The translations under genes were made by a program, and so were the position numbers. From Ornithinimicrobium cavernae (GTDB lineage Bacteria; Actinomycetota; Actinomycetes; Actinomycetales; Dermatophilaceae), in assembly GCF_003121625.1 (NCBI RefSeq), contig NZ_QDDJ01000006.1, forward strand, positions 230,847-294,846: DNA of 64,000 nt, read 5' to 3'. Below are positions 1 to 9,050 of the stretch, piece by piece. Every line of letters starts with the position of its first letter. Position 1 is the stretch's first letter. Under the pieces are notes generated by a model. The model saw nothing but the letters and a program-made list of their open reading frames with translations. It was not told where the DNA came from and did no database searches.

Positions 1-2
1 TG

Positions 3-89
3 ACCACCGAGAACCTCACGGAGATGATGGTCAAGGTGCAGGACACCGACCCCGCCGACGTCGCCCGGGAGTTCGTCGACGGGCTCTGA
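3..89 (+). CDS. C-terminal end of a glycine betaine/osmolyte ABC transporter substrate-binding protein (partial)
   Basis: Only the last 28 residues are in the window; the frame is open from the left edge to a TGA at 87-89. The tail contains an LTEMMVKVQ stretch, then [10 protein letters not shown] and a final Gly-Leu. This resembles the C-terminus of OpuAC/ProX-type periplasmic binding proteins, in which a helix with 'DPxxVAxxFL' closes the second lobe. If so, the protein captures compatible solutes outside the membrane for an ABC importer encoded to the left. The fragment is too short for certainty about the ligand; any OpuAC-domain lipoprotein would fit. Confidence 0.5.
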   Translation, partial: TTENLTEMMVKVQDTDPADVAREFVDGL

Positions 90-145
90 CCGGGTCTCGC
101 CGCCGCACCATTGTGCGGCGGCGCCGGCAGGACGACAATCAGCCC

Positions 146-2728
146 ATGGATCTCCTGGAGCGGGAGACGGCGCTGGGCTCGCTGGCGGAGTATGCCGCGG
201 ACGCAGCTACCGGGACCGGTCGCGTCGTGCTGGTCTCGGGTGAGGCGGGCTCGGGCAAGACGGCCCTCGTCGAGCACTTCCTGACCGGCCGACCCGACCG
301 GGTCCTGCGGACCGGTTGCGACGGCCTGTTCACCCCCAGTGCGCTCGCGCCGCTGTTCGAGCTGGCCGGCGCGGTGGGCGGCCCCCTGCTCCAGGCCGCC
401 CTGGCCGACGCTCCCCGGCACCAGCTCTTCGCGGCGCTCCTGGCCGAGCTGGACCGCCCGACCGGACTCACGGTCCTGGTGCTGGAGGACCTCCACTTCG
501 CCGACGCGGCCACGCTGGACCTGGTGCGTTACCTGGCGCGGCACGTGCGCCGGACCCGGAGCCTGGTCCTGCTCACCTATCGCGACGACGCCCTCGACCC
601 GGCCGACCCCCTGCGGGTGGTGCTCGGTGACCTGTCCACCTCGGGGAGCACGCGGCGCGTTGCGGTCCCGCCGCTGTCGACCGCGGCGGTCGCCCGGATG
701 CTGGGTGACCGCACGGACGGACCGGCGGCGGACGAGGTGCACCGCCTCACCGGGGGCAACGCCTTCTTCGTCACCGAGGTGTGTGCCGGGTCCGCCGACG
801 CGGTCCCCCCGTCGGCGCGGGACGCCGCCCTCGCCCGGACGGCGGCCCTGGATCCCGCCACCCGGTGGGCCGCTGAGCTCGCCGCCCTGAGCGGCACGGT
901 CCTCGACCTGCCGCTGCTGAGCAGGCTCTGTCCGGACGCCGCTGCCCGGGTAGACGGCCTCATCGGGTGCGGCCTGGTCGTGGCTGACGGGACCGCCCTC
1001 CGGTTCCGTCACGAGATCGCGCGGCTGGCCGTCGCGGGGGCCGTGGCGCCGCACCGGCGCCGTGAGGCACACCGGGCGATCCTGGCCGCCCTGCGGGAGC
1101 TGGGGTGCACCGATGACGCCCGGCTCGCCCACCACGCGGACGGCGCCGAGGACGCGGCCGCGGTCCTCGTGCACGCCCCGGCCGCCGGACGCCGGGCGGT
1201 GGCCCTGTCGGCGCACCGGGAGGCCGCCACTCAGTTCGAGCGCGCCCTGCGGCACAGCTCCTCGCTCACCGACGCGGACCGCGCCGGCCTCCTCGACGAG
1301 CTGGCCGACGAGTGTCACGTGCTGGACCGGACCGCCGAGGCGGCAGCGACCCGGCGCGAGGCCGTGGCGATCTGGCGGGCGCTGGGGCAGCCGCTCCGGG
1401 CGGGCGACAGCCTGCGCCGCCTCACCCGCGCGGTCCCGCTCGACGAGGCGCGGCTCATCGCCGCAGAGGCCCTCGAGACGCTCACGCCGCTCGGGGTGAC
1501 ACCGGAGCTGGCCCACGCCTGGGCGGTCGTCGCGGCCGTGGAGCTCCAGCACGGGGTGGCGGGCGAGGCCCTCACCGCAGCGGACACGGCATACTCCCTC
1601 GCTGTCGAGCTGGACCTGCCCGAGGTGCAGAGCTCCGCGCTCAACACCCGCGCCTGCGTCCTGGCGCTGCTGGGCCAGCCCTGGGCCGCGTGCCTGGAGC
1701 AGGCCCTGGGCGTCGCGCTCGCGGGTGGTGACCCCGTCGGGGCGGGGCGGGCCTACGCCAACCTGGTGGGGCAGCACGGTGGCTACCACGAGTTCGAGAC
1801 GTCCGAGCGGTGGTACCTGGAGGGGACCGCCTACTGCGACGAGCACGACATCAGCACCTACGCCACCTGCCTGCGGGCCTGCCAGGCGTGCAACCTCGTG
1901 CAGCAGGGACGCTGGGACGAGGCCCTCCAGCTCGCTGTCCGGATCCAGCGCACCGGCGGCTCACCGGTCAATCTCACCGCCGCGACGCACGTCCGTGCCC
2001 TCATCGCGATCCGTCGCGGCGCCCCGGACGCCGGGGCGCTGCTGGAGGAGCTGCACCACCTTTCCGGGCAGACCGGGACGGCCTACTGGCGCGGCTTCGA
2101 GGCCCTCGCCCGGGCCGAGCACGCCTGGCTGGACGACCGGCACGCTGAGGCAGCGCTGGCCCTGGCCGACCCCGCCCTGGGCGGAGTCTTCACGGACGAC
2201 TGGGAGCGTGGGCGGTGTGCCGGCTGGGCCCGCCGGGTGGGCGTGTCCGTGCCCGTCGACGGCCCGGTGGCGGCGCCCTACCAGCAGGTCGTCGCCGGGG
2301 ATACCGCTGCCGCAGTGGCTGGTCTGGAAGCCGCCGGTGCCGTCTACGAGGCGATCCTGGTGCTCATCGACGAGGGCACAGAGCTGACGCTCCGCGAGGC
2401 TCTCGATCGCCTCGAGGCCCTGGGCGCCCAGCAGGTGGAGGCCCTGGTGCGCCGTCGGCTGCGTGCGGCCGGGGCCCAGCGCGTGCCGACCGGCGCGCGT
2501 CGGCTCACCCGTGAGCACCCTGCCGGGCTGACACCGCGGGAGGTGGACGTCCTCGACCTCGTCAGCGCGGGCCACACGAACGCGGAGATCGCCGAGCGGT
2601 TGTTCATCAGCGCCAAGACCGTCGACCACCACGTGTCCGCGATCCTGGGCAAGCTCGGGGTGAGCAGCCGCGGGGCGGCCGCGGCCGCAGTGCGCAGCAC
2701 AGATGGGGAGCCCGTGCCCCAAAGATAG
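146..2728 (+). CDS. LuxR-family transcriptional regulator with N-terminal ATPase (LAL type)
   Basis: The 860-residue protein has the size and layout of LAL regulators. An N-terminal AAA-type ATPase carries Walker A GEAGSGKT near residues 32-39 and a Walker B-like [11 protein letters not shown] near 110-120. A long helical, TPR-like middle follows, then a C-terminal LuxR helix-turn-helix near 795-850 ([25 protein letters not shown] split over the two helices). Such proteins bind an inducer and ATP through the large N-terminal part and activate transcription through the HTH. ATG 146 is preferred because the family usually starts just before the ATPase domain; a further 33 upstream bases are also open. 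The next gene is a DUF4242 gene 80 bases downstream, a plausible target. The inducer is unknown. Confidence 0.9.
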   Translation: MDLLERETALGSLAEYAADAATGTGRVVLVSGEAGSGKTALVEHFLTGRPDRVLRTGCDGLFTPSALAPLFELAGAVGGPLLQAALADAPRHQLFAALLAELDRPTGLTVLVLEDLHFADAATLDLVRYLARHVRRTRSLVLLTYRDDALDPADPLRVVLGDLSTSGSTRRVAVPPLSTAAVARMLGDRTDGPAADEVHRLTGGNAFFVTEVCAGSADAVPPSARDAALARTAALDPATRWAAELAALSGTVLDLPLLSRLCPDAAARVDGLIGCGLVVADGTALRFRHEIARLAVAGAVAPHRRREAHRAILAALRELGCTDDARLAHHADGAEDAAAVLVHAPAAGRRAVALSAHREAATQFERALRHSSSLTDADRAGLLDELADECHVLDRTAEAAATRREAVAIWRALGQPLRAGDSLRRLTRAVPLDEARLIAAEALETLTPLGVTPELAHAWAVVAAVELQHGVAGEALTAADTAYSLAVELDLPEVQSSALNTRACVLALLGQPWAACLEQALGVALAGGDPVGAGRAYANLVGQHGGYHEFETSERWYLEGTAYCDEHDISTYATCLRACQACNLVQQGRWDEALQLAVRIQRTGGSPVNLTAATHVRALIAIRRGAPDAGALLEELHHLSGQTGTAYWRGFEALARAEHAWLDDRHAEAALALADPALGGVFTDDWERGRCAGWARRVGVSVPVDGPVAAPYQQVVAGDTAAAVAGLEAAGAVYEAILVLIDEGTELTLREALDRLEALGAQQVEALVRRRLRAAGAQRVPTGARRLTREHPAGLTPREVDVLDLVSAGHTNAEIAERLFISAKTVDHHVSAILGKLGVSSRGAAAAAVRSTDGEPVPQR

Positions 2729-2738
2729 GGAGATCTCC
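2729..2738. promoter_or_regulatory. 10-bp palindrome GGAGATCTCC between regulator and DUF4242 gene
   Basis: A perfect 10-bp palindrome starts directly after the TAG stop of the LuxR regulator and lies 71 bases before the DUF4242 start. Its position between a regulator and the gene it may control makes it a candidate operator. Ten-base palindromes are common by chance, so this is weak evidence. Confidence 0.25.
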
Positions 2739-2808
2739 TCATGTGGCCGGCCCCGTGCCGTCCCTAGCGTCGAGGTGGAGCACACCACCCCGACCGAAGG
2801 AGCCTCCG

Positions 2809-3060
2809 ATGCCACTGTTCATGGACGTCCACGAGCTGGACGGACCGGTCAGCGCCGACGACGTCGCAGCCGCCCACCTGGCCGACCTCAAGGCCCAGGG
2901 ATCCCACGACGTCCGCTACCTGCGTTACTGGGTCGATGAGCCCGCGGGCCGCATCTTCTGCCTGGCCGAGGCGCCGTCCGCGCAGGCTGCGACCGCGGTC
3001 CACCGGGAGGCTCACGGTCTGGTCGCCACGCACATCCACGAAGTCATCGAGGGCAGCTGA
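2809..3060 (+). CDS. DUF4242 small protein (SCO4226-like, possible nickel/metal binding)
   Basis: The 83-residue product matches the DUF4242 pattern: a short ferredoxin-like fold beginning MPLFMDVHEL, a central HLADLKAQ segment, an RYWVDEPAGRIFCLAEAP strand pair, and an AVHREAHGL helix near the C-terminus. Streptomyces SCO4226, of this family, was described as a nickel-binding dimer; function here is inferred only. The start at 2809 has GAAGGAGCC just upstream and gives the normal family length, although the frame stays open further upstream. The gene follows the LuxR regulator and is followed after one base by a secreted-protein gene (TGAGATG), so the last two are probably co-transcribed. 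Confidence 0.75.
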   Translation: MPLFMDVHELDGPVSADDVAAAHLADLKAQGSHDVRYLRYWVDEPAGRIFCLAEAPSAQAATAVHREAHGLVATHIHEVIEGS

Positions 3061-3061
3061 G

Positions 3062-3631
3062 ATGCGCCCCCGGTGGATCGCCGCCGTGACGGCGGTGCTG
3101 CTCTCCCTCGCCCTTCCGGCCGCCAGCGGCCACGGGGGAGGGGGCCCCGGCGGTCCTGCCGAGCAGGCGGGCCACCACGGCCACACGGGTCAGCTCGACC
3201 GGCTCCGTGACCTCACCGCACCGTATGCCGCGGGGCCGGCCGCGCCGTGGACCATCCAGGTCGTCGACCTCGCCGGGATCACCTGCATCGAGGACCCCCG
3301 GGGCACCGGTGCCATGGGCATCCACTTCGTCGACGGCGCCAACCTGATGGACGGCGCGATCGACGGCGCGGCCCCCGAGGCGCTGATCTACGAGCCGCAG
3401 CCGGACGGGTCGCTGACGCTCGTCGGTGCCGAGCACCTCGTGCTCGCCGAGTCCTGGGACGCCGACCACCAGCAGGTCCCGATGCTGCACGGCCAGAAGT
3501 TCTCCCTGGTCGAGGCGGGCAACCGCTACGGCCTGCCGGCCTTCTACGAGCTGCACGTCTGGCACGAGCGGGCCAACCCCAACGGACTCTTCGACGACTG
3601 GAACCCCACGGTGTCCTGCCCCCTGTCCTGA
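3062..3631 (+). CDS. Secreted protein of unknown function
   Basis: This 189-residue product begins with a clear Sec signal peptide (MRPRWIAAVTAVLLSLALPAASG) followed by a Gly/His-rich linker with HGGGGPGG and HHGHTG. The mature part has two cysteines, in ITCIEDP and near the C-terminus in TVSCPLS, that could form one disulfide. The motif FYELHVWHERANPNG is typical of a small actinobacterial secreted family without assigned function. The ATG lies one base after the stop of the DUF4242 gene, so the two are probably one transcript. The His-rich N-terminus next to a possible metal-binding protein hints at metal handling, but that is inference. Confidence 0.65.
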   Translation: MRPRWIAAVTAVLLSLALPAASGHGGGGPGGPAEQAGHHGHTGQLDRLRDLTAPYAAGPAAPWTIQVVDLAGITCIEDPRGTGAMGIHFVDGANLMDGAIDGAAPEALIYEPQPDGSLTLVGAEHLVLAESWDADHQQVPMLHGQKFSLVEAGNRYGLPAFYELHVWHERANPNGLFDDWNPTVSCPLS

Positions 3632-3643
3632 GCCCCGACCCGA

Positions 3644-3680
3644 CCGGCCCGCCCGCACCGCTGAGGTGTGGGCGGGCCGG
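3644..3680. terminator. Bidirectional hairpin terminator
   Basis: CCGGCCCGCCC (3644-3654) pairs perfectly with GGGCGGGCCGG (3670-3680), extended inside by CAC/GTG. It sits between two convergent genes that end at 3631 and 3687 and probably terminates both. There is no T-tract, as is usual for high-GC actinobacteria. Confidence 0.75.
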
Positions 3681-3686
3681 CTGGCG

Positions 3687-4391
3687 TCACGGGGTGCGCG
3701 CGTACTCCACCGACCCGGTCACGAACACGACCCACCCCTCGGACCCGGCGGCGCGCTCCCAGGCCTCCCGCGCCGAGTCGCCGGCGTGCTCGCACGGCTC
3801 CGCGTCACTGCCCTGGCACGCCCGGCCCAGGTCGTGCTCGTGGTCCTGTGCGGAGGCCTCGTCCACGGGCAGGCTCACCCAGCCCGCCACCGTGTAGCTC
3901 GGGTCCGAACCGGTGTCGGAGCACCCCAGCCGGTAGGAGGGTAGGTGGTCGGGACGGTAGGGGCCCGGGAAGTTGTGTGTGCGCTCGCCCGCGAGCTCGT
4001 CCCAGTACTCCCGCAGCGTGTCCTCTGCGTGCGAGGAGCCGTCGGGACAGGCCGGGAAGGCGTCGGTCACCGAGTTGGCGGCCTGACGGAAGTCGTCGCC
4101 GGTGACCTGGTAGGCCTGACGGACGTGGACGGTGCAGCGCACGTCGTAGGGGTCGTCGATCTTCCAGTTGTGCTGGCCGGTCGTGCAGGTGTCCTGCACC
4201 GAGGAGCCGACGAGCGTGCCGGCCTGCGCCACCACGGCCAGCCCCGCCTCCAGGGTGGCCCGTGCACTGTCCGCCTCCTGCCGGTGGTCCGCCTGCACCT
4301 CGCGGGCACTCGGACCGTCACCGCACCCCGCCAGGGCCGTGAGGGCCACCGCACAGACCAGCAGCCTCCGCGGGCGCCGAACAGTCCTCAT
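3687..4391 (-). CDS. Putative lipoprotein of unknown function
   Basis: The start at 4391 gives an Arg-rich N-terminus, a hydrophobic stretch and the lipobox LAGC (Cys 23), so the 234-residue product should be a membrane-anchored lipoprotein. The mature part has several Cys residues (DTCTTGQ, VRCTVHV, FPACPDG, LGCSDTG, GRACQGS, EPCEHAG), consistent with disulfides outside the cell. No enzyme motif was recognised. The frame remains open upstream to 4532, but that would hide the signal peptide inside the protein. It is convergent with the secreted-protein gene to the left and shares strand with the oxidoreductase gene to the right. Confidence 0.75.
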   Translation of the reverse strand: MRTVRRPRRLLVCAVALTALAGCGDGPSAREVQADHRQEADSARATLEAGLAVVAQAGTLVGSSVQDTCTTGQHNWKIDDPYDVRCTVHVRQAYQVTGDDFRQAANSVTDAFPACPDGSSHAEDTLREYWDELAGERTHNFPGPYRPDHLPSYRLGCSDTGSDPSYTVAGWVSLPVDEASAQDHEHDLGRACQGSDAEPCEHAGDSAREAWERAAGSEGWVVFVTGSVEYARTP

Positions 4392-4470
4392 GGCACCAGT
4401 CACGCCCCGTGACCTGCCGGCCAGGTGCAGGCCCGGGGAGAACCGCGACCGGAGGCGACGCACCGGGGAC

Positions 4471-6777
4471 TCAGACGGTCGGAGCCGGCTCCGGGTCGGG
4501 CTGGGGTGTCGCCTCGGCCTCGGCGTCCTCACCGCCCTGTCCGCGCCGCACGGCGGCGAGCAGCATCTGGGCGACGTCGACCACCTCGACCTCCTCGCGG
4601 GCGCCCTCGGACTGCTTCTGGGTCAGCCCGTCGGACAGCATCACGCGGCAGAACGGGCAGCCGATGGCGATCCGGTCGGCACCGGTGGCGAGGGCCTCCT
4701 CGGTCCGGTTGACGTTGATCCGGGTGCCGAGCTTCTCCTCCATCCACATGCGGGCGCCACCGGCGCCGCAGCAGAAGGACTTCTCGCCGGAGCGCGGCAT
4801 CTCGCGCAGCTCGACGCCGGGCAGGGCGCCGAGCAGCTCCCGGGGGGGTGAGTAGACGCCGTTGTGCCGGCCCAGGTAGCACGGGTCGTGGTAGGTCACG
4901 CTCTCCGCGGTCGAGGCCACTCCCGAGGTGTCGGCCTGGTCTGGTCGCGCGACCGGGGTCAGTCGCTTCTCGCGCACGAGGCGGTTGAGCAGCTGCGTGT
5001 GGTGCACGACCTCGTACTTGCCGCCGAGCTGTGGGTACTCGTTCTTGATGGTGTTGAAGCAGTGGGCGCAGGTGACCACGATCTTGGTGGCGTTGACCTC
5101 GTTGAGGACCTCGACGTTCTGCTGCGCCAGCATCTGGAAGAGGAACTCGTTGCCCGCCCGGCGTGCCGGGTCACCGGTGCAGGTCTCACCGTCGCCCAGC
5201 ACCGCGAAGCTCACCTCCGCGGTGTGGAGCAGCTCGGCCACGGCGCGGGTGGTCTTCTTGGCTCGGTCCTCGTAGGCCCCGGCGCAGCCGACCCAGAAGA
5301 GGTAGTCGACCTCGTCCAGGTCCTCGACGTCCGCTCCGGCCATCTTGACCTCGAAGGGCAGGTCCTTGGCCCAGTCCATCCGGGCGCGCGCCGACATGCC
5401 CCACGGGTTCTGCTTGTTCTCCAGGTTCTTGAAGAGTCCGCCGAGCTCGCTGGGGAAGGCCGACTCGATGAGCGTCTGGTAGCGGCGCAGGTCGACGATC
5501 GTGTCGACGTGCTCGATGTCGACGGGGCACTGCTCGACGCAGGCGCCGCAGGTGGTGCAGGACCAGATCACGTCGGGGTCGATGACCGCACCCCCGGAGG
5601 GGACCGTCGGGTCACCCTCGGTGGCACCGACGAGCTCACGCTGGGCCTCGAGGACCGCGGACTGCGGTATGCCGCCACTCGCCGCCGCGGACCCGTCACC
5701 GGCGGCCGCGCGCGCCTCCTCCGAGGCCATCAGCCACGGCGCCTTGGCGTGGTGGTGGTTGCGGAGGTTCATCACCAGCATCTTGGGGGACAGCGGCTTC
5801 TCGGTGTTCCAGGCCGGGCACTGCTCCTGGCAGCGGCCGCACTCGGTGCAGGTGGAGAAGTCGAGCAGGCCCTTCCAGGTGAAGTCCTCGACCTTGCCGA
5901 CGCCCAGGGCGGCGTCCTCGTCCAGCTCCTCGATGTTCTCGAAGTCCAGCGGCGCGCCGTCCACCGTGATGGGCTGTAGCTCGGCCAGCGACGTGCGGCC
6001 GTCGGCGTGCCGCTTGAACCAGATGTTGGGGAAGGCCAGGAACCGGTGCCAGGCCACGCCCATGGTGGGCGTGACCGCGATGGTGATCATCCAGCCCATC
6101 GAGATGAGGATCTTGACCATCGCCACCAGGACGATGGTGGTCTCCAGGGCCCCGACCGACAGGCCGTCGAAGAAGCTCCCGACCCAGCCGGTCGTCGGGA
6201 AGTGCACGAAGTCCGCCCACTCGGCGCCGGTGGCCCTGCCGAGCGCGAACTCCAGGCCGCGGAGCAGCACGATGCACAGGCCCACGCCCAGGATGACGAA
6301 CTCCACGACATACGCCTGCCAGAAGGTCGAGCCCCAGAACCGGCTCCTGCGCTCCAGGCCCCGCGGGTGCAGGCGCTGGCGCACGATGATCAGCGCGACG
6401 ATGCCGATGAGGGTGCCCCACCCGAACAGCTCGGCCAGCCAGATGTAGGGCGGCCAGTGGCCGATCAGGGGAAGAGCGAACCGGGGGTCGAACAGCTGCC
6501 CGTAGGCCGTGGCGAGGGTCGTGGTGAGCAGGATGAACCCGAGCATCACGAACCAGTGGGCGAACGCGACCAGCGGCTTGCGGGCCATCCGGGTGTGACC
6601 GAGGAACTCGCGGACGAGTGTCACCGTCCGGGCCAGCGGGTCGTCGGTGCGTCCCGTCGTCGGCTGGCCGAGCCGGAACTTGGCCACGAAGCCGGCGATG
6701 GTGCGCACGAACAGGGCGACCGCGACGAGCGTGACGCCCAACCCGACGACAATGGCGAGGATCTGCACCGGTGACAT
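4471..6777 (-). CDS. Membrane-bound (Fe-S) oxidoreductase, heterodisulfide-reductase-like fusion
   Basis: The 768-residue protein has an N-terminal membrane part of about 260 residues with several transmembrane helices and histidines suited to a NarI-like b-type cytochrome. It is followed by two [4Fe-4S] motifs, CTECGRCQEQCP near residue 310 and CTTCGACVEQCP near 405. The C-terminal half has two CCG-type domains, with FWVGCAGAYE and CAHCFNTIKN in the first region and DPCYLGRHNG and FCCGAGGARMW in the second. This layout is the actinobacterial HdrD/GlpC-like '(Fe-S)-binding protein' that moves electrons between quinone and a soluble partner; the donor is unknown. A short Pro/Glu-rich tail closes it. 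The ATG is followed directly by a membrane helix, which supports the start. It is divergent from cysK. Confidence 0.88.
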   Translation of the reverse strand: MSPVQILAIVVGLGVTLVAVALFVRTIAGFVAKFRLGQPTTGRTDDPLARTVTLVREFLGHTRMARKPLVAFAHWFVMLGFILLTTTLATAYGQLFDPRFALPLIGHWPPYIWLAELFGWGTLIGIVALIIVRQRLHPRGLERRSRFWGSTFWQAYVVEFVILGVGLCIVLLRGLEFALGRATGAEWADFVHFPTTGWVGSFFDGLSVGALETTIVLVAMVKILISMGWMITIAVTPTMGVAWHRFLAFPNIWFKRHADGRTSLAELQPITVDGAPLDFENIEELDEDAALGVGKVEDFTWKGLLDFSTCTECGRCQEQCPAWNTEKPLSPKMLVMNLRNHHHAKAPWLMASEEARAAAGDGSAAASGGIPQSAVLEAQRELVGATEGDPTVPSGGAVIDPDVIWSCTTCGACVEQCPVDIEHVDTIVDLRRYQTLIESAFPSELGGLFKNLENKQNPWGMSARARMDWAKDLPFEVKMAGADVEDLDEVDYLFWVGCAGAYEDRAKKTTRAVAELLHTAEVSFAVLGDGETCTGDPARRAGNEFLFQMLAQQNVEVLNEVNATKIVVTCAHCFNTIKNEYPQLGGKYEVVHHTQLLNRLVREKRLTPVARPDQADTSGVASTAESVTYHDPCYLGRHNGVYSPPRELLGALPGVELREMPRSGEKSFCCGAGGARMWMEEKLGTRINVNRTEEALATGADRIAIGCPFCRVMLSDGLTQKQSEGAREEVEVVDVAQMLLAAVRRGQGGEDAEAEATPQPDPEPAPTV

Positions 6778-6869
6778 GGGGAGATTCTAGGGGTGCCCGG
6801 ATCGGCGGCTCCGCCTACATCCCGTTTGGCGAGTGGCGCGCCCGCCCGCGCGGCCGGGTGCGAGTGGTC

Positions 6870-6904
6870 GGGCCCGCCCCTTCCGCTGGTGTTCGGGCGG
6901 GCCC
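6870..6904. promoter_or_regulatory. Perfect 10-bp inverted repeat in the divergent promoter region
   Basis: GGGCCCGCCC (6870-6879) pairs with GGGCGGGCCC (6895-6904) across a 15-base loop. It lies between the divergent oxidoreductase and cysK genes, where a terminator is not expected, so it may be an operator, an attenuator hairpin of one leader, or an insulator. Its role cannot be decided from sequence. Confidence 0.45.
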
Positions 6905-6922
6905 GAGCCCGGGGAATAACGT

Positions 6923-6942
6923 GTCCTATGAGGACTTATAAC
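6923..6942 (+). promoter_or_regulatory. Candidate cysK promoter (-10 TATAAC) with overlapping operator-like dyad
   Basis: TATAAC at 6937-6942 is a good -10 element 58 bases before the cysK start. The dyad GTCCT-ATG-AGGAC (6923-6935) lies directly upstream of it, in the -35/-10 spacer, where a bound repressor would block RNA polymerase. Sulfur-responsive repressors control cysK in many bacteria, but which one would bind here is not known. Confidence 0.4.
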
Positions 6943-6999
6943 CTGTGAAGGCCCTTGTCCGGTGAGCCGCCGGACCCCCGCAACGAAAGGCGATCTCTC

Positions 7000-7929
7000 G
7001 TGCCCGTCAAGAACGACATCACCGAGGCCATCGGCCGCACCCCCCTGGTCCGTCTGAACCGCCTGACCGAGGGGCTCGGCGCCACTGTCCTGGTCAAGCT
7101 CGAGTCGGGCAACCCGGCCAACTCCGTCAAGGACCGGATCGGCGCGGCCATCATCGACGCCGCGGTCGAGGCGGGGGCGCTGCAGCCGGGTGGCACGATC
7201 GTCGAGGGCACGTCAGGCAACACCGGCATCGCGCTGGCCATGGTCGGTGCCGCCCGCGGCTACAACGTCGTGCTGGCCATGCCGGACACGATGAGCCGTG
7301 AGCGCCGTGCGCTGTTGCGCGCCTACGGGGCCGAGCTGGTGCTGACGCCGGGCGCCGACGGGATGAAGGGTGCCGTCGCCAGGGCCGAGGAGATCGCCGA
7401 GGAGCGGGGCGGTGTGCGCGCCCGCCAGTTCGCCAACGAGGCCAACGTGCGTATCCACCAGACGACGACCGGGCCGGAGATCTGGGAGGACACGGAGGGT
7501 GACATCGACATCTTCGTCTCCGGCATCGGGACGGGCGGCACGATCACCGGGGCCGGCCGTTACCTGCGCGAGCAGAAGCCCGATGTGCGCATCGTCGCGG
7601 TCGAGCCGGTCGACAGCCCGATCCTCAACGGTGGTCAGCCCGGACCGCACAAGATCCAGGGTCTGGGAGCCAACTTCGTCCCGGAGATCCTGGACACCGA
7701 GCTCTACGACGAGGTCCTCGACGCCTCCCTGGAGGACTCCGTCCGGGTCTCCCGCGACCTGGCCACCAAGGAGGGCATCCTCGCGGGCATCTCCGCGGGT
7801 GCAGCCGTGTGGGCCGCTCTCGAGCTGGCCGGGCGCGAGGAGCACGCGGGCAAGACGATCGTGGCGATCGTGCCGGACTTCGGGGAGCGCTACCTGTCGA
7901 CGGTCCTCTTCGAGGGACTGACCGACTGA
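7000..7929 (+). CDS. cysK: Cysteine synthase A (O-acetylserine sulfhydrylase)
   Basis: The enzyme makes L-cysteine from O-acetylserine and sulfide with PLP. The 309-residue length is typical. The PLP lysine is in [11 protein letters not shown] (Lys 44), the substrate loop is [12 protein letters not shown], and the phosphate-binding Gly loop is [22 protein letters not shown] is near the end. The GTG at 7000 has GAAAGG upstream at 6985-6990 and gives the standard N-terminus [16 protein letters not shown]; an upstream TTG would add 15 unlikely residues. The stop overlaps the cysE start by one base, so the two are translationally coupled and supply the last two steps of cysteine synthesis. Confidence 0.96.
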   Translation: MPVKNDITEAIGRTPLVRLNRLTEGLGATVLVKLESGNPANSVKDRIGAAIIDAAVEAGALQPGGTIVEGTSGNTGIALAMVGAARGYNVVLAMPDTMSRERRALLRAYGAELVLTPGADGMKGAVARAEEIAEERGGVRARQFANEANVRIHQTTTGPEIWEDTEGDIDIFVSGIGTGGTITGAGRYLREQKPDVRIVAVEPVDSPILNGGQPGPHKIQGLGANFVPEILDTELYDEVLDASLEDSVRVSRDLATKEGILAGISAGAAVWAALELAGREEHAGKTIVAIVPDFGERYLSTVLFEGLTD

Positions 7930-8558
7930 TGGCCCCGGGCGCTCTGCGGGGCCGCGGCCGCTCCGTGTGGGCCCGGGTCACCGAGGAGGTGGGTGCGGCG
8001 GCGGGGCGCGTCCGCGAGGACATCGACGCGGCCATCGACCGGGACCCGGCCACCGACAGCCGGCTCGAGATGGGATTGGCCTCGCCCGGGCTGCACGCGG
8101 TGTGGGCCCACCGGGTCGCGCACGCGTTGTGGACCCGCGGTGCCCGGCTCCCCGCGAGGTTGCTGTCACAGGCCTCGCGCGCCGCGACCGGCATCGAGAT
8201 CCACCCGGGGGCCCAGATCGGGCGGCGGCTGTTCATCGACCACGGGATGGGTGTGGTGATCGGGGAGACCGCCGAGATCGGGGACGACGTGATGATGTAT
8301 CACGCGGTCACCCTGGGCGGGCGGGCCAACGCCAAGATCAAGCGGCACCCGACGGTGGAGTCCGGCGCGGTGCTCGGGGCCGGCGCACGGCTGCTGGGGC
8401 CGATCACCGTCGGTGCCCACGCCCAGGTCGGCGCCAACGCGGTGGTCGTCAAGGACGTCCCCGCGGGCGCGACAGCGGTCGGCGTGCCCGCGACGACCCG
8501 GATGCCCCGCGGCGGGGAGGCGGACCCCCTGTTCGCGGACCCCGCGCTCTGGATCTGA
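7929..8558 (+). CDS. cysE: Serine O-acetyltransferase
   Basis: The 209-residue protein acetylates L-serine with acetyl-CoA to give the cysK substrate. The N-terminal helical part (residues ~10-70) ends in [17 protein letters not shown]. The C-terminal left-handed beta helix has hexapeptide repeats and the hallmark catalytic segments [20 protein letters not shown] and YHAVTLGG. It is the short EpsC-like form without the long N-terminal domain of the enterobacterial enzyme. The ATG overlaps the cysK stop (TGATG), which fixes the start. A strong hairpin follows at once, so the operon is cysK-cysE only. Confidence 0.95.
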   Translation: MAPGALRGRGRSVWARVTEEVGAAAGRVREDIDAAIDRDPATDSRLEMGLASPGLHAVWAHRVAHALWTRGARLPARLLSQASRAATGIEIHPGAQIGRRLFIDHGMGVVIGETAEIGDDVMMYHAVTLGGRANAKIKRHPTVESGAVLGAGARLLGPITVGAHAQVGANAVVVKDVPAGATAVGVPATTRMPRGGEADPLFADPALWI

Positions 8559-8577
8559 CCCGTGCGAGAGCGGAAGC

Positions 8578-8610
8578 GCTGCTCGTCACCACCGAGTGGT
8601 GACGAGCAGC
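8578..8610. terminator. Strong bidirectional hairpin terminator after cysE
   Basis: A perfect 15-bp stem, GCTGCTCGTCACCAC with GTGGTGACGAGCAGC, closes a CGA triloop. It lies 19 bases after cysE and 20 bases before the end of the convergent small gene. No T-run follows. Confidence 0.88.
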
Positions 8611-8630
8611 GGATCCGCGACCGGGATAGC

Positions 8631-8978
8631 TCAGGGCAGCTTGTCGCCACCCGGGCCGAACGAGGAGTCGTCGACGGAGGCGGTGCCGGTCCGGCTGTCC
8701 CAGCTGCCGGTGGCGTTCTCGTAGTCGCCCGACAGGCCCGTCGTCTCGTGACCGGTCACCTTGGCACGGGCCTGGTCGGCGATGTCCTTTGCTGACCCGG
8801 CGACCGCGGAGGCGGCCCTGGGAGCCTGGGCCTTCACGTCCTCGACCGTCGACTGGACCTTCGGGTTGCCCCAGACCTTGCTCGCCTGCTCGCTGATCTG
8901 CTCGTACCGCTCGCGACCCGCCTTGGCCCCGAGGATGTACCCGACGCCGGCTCCGATGATGAACATCAACTTGCGCAT
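8631..8978 (-). CDS. Small YtxH-like membrane-associated protein
   Basis: This 115-residue protein starts with one hydrophobic helix MRKLMFIIGAGVGYILGAKAG followed by GRERYEQI, the usual actinobacterial YtxH-like opening. The rest is a helical, Ala/Lys/Glu-rich stretch and a Gly/Ser-rich tail. Proteins of this type are often wrongly called protoporphyrinogen oxidase; they lack any such domain. A membrane-anchored structural or stress role is possible, but no function is established. It has its own transcription unit and converges on cysE. Confidence 0.75.
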   Translation of the reverse strand: MRKLMFIIGAGVGYILGAKAGRERYEQISEQASKVWGNPKVQSTVEDVKAQAPRAASAVAGSAKDIADQARAKVTGHETTGLSGDYENATGSWDSRTGTASVDDSSFGPGGDKLP

Positions 8979-9050
8979 GAGTGCTCCCTTCTGGTGGTCA
9001 TGCCATCGCTGTCGACACTAGCGAGGTGCGCACCCGGTCGCCACGCGAAG

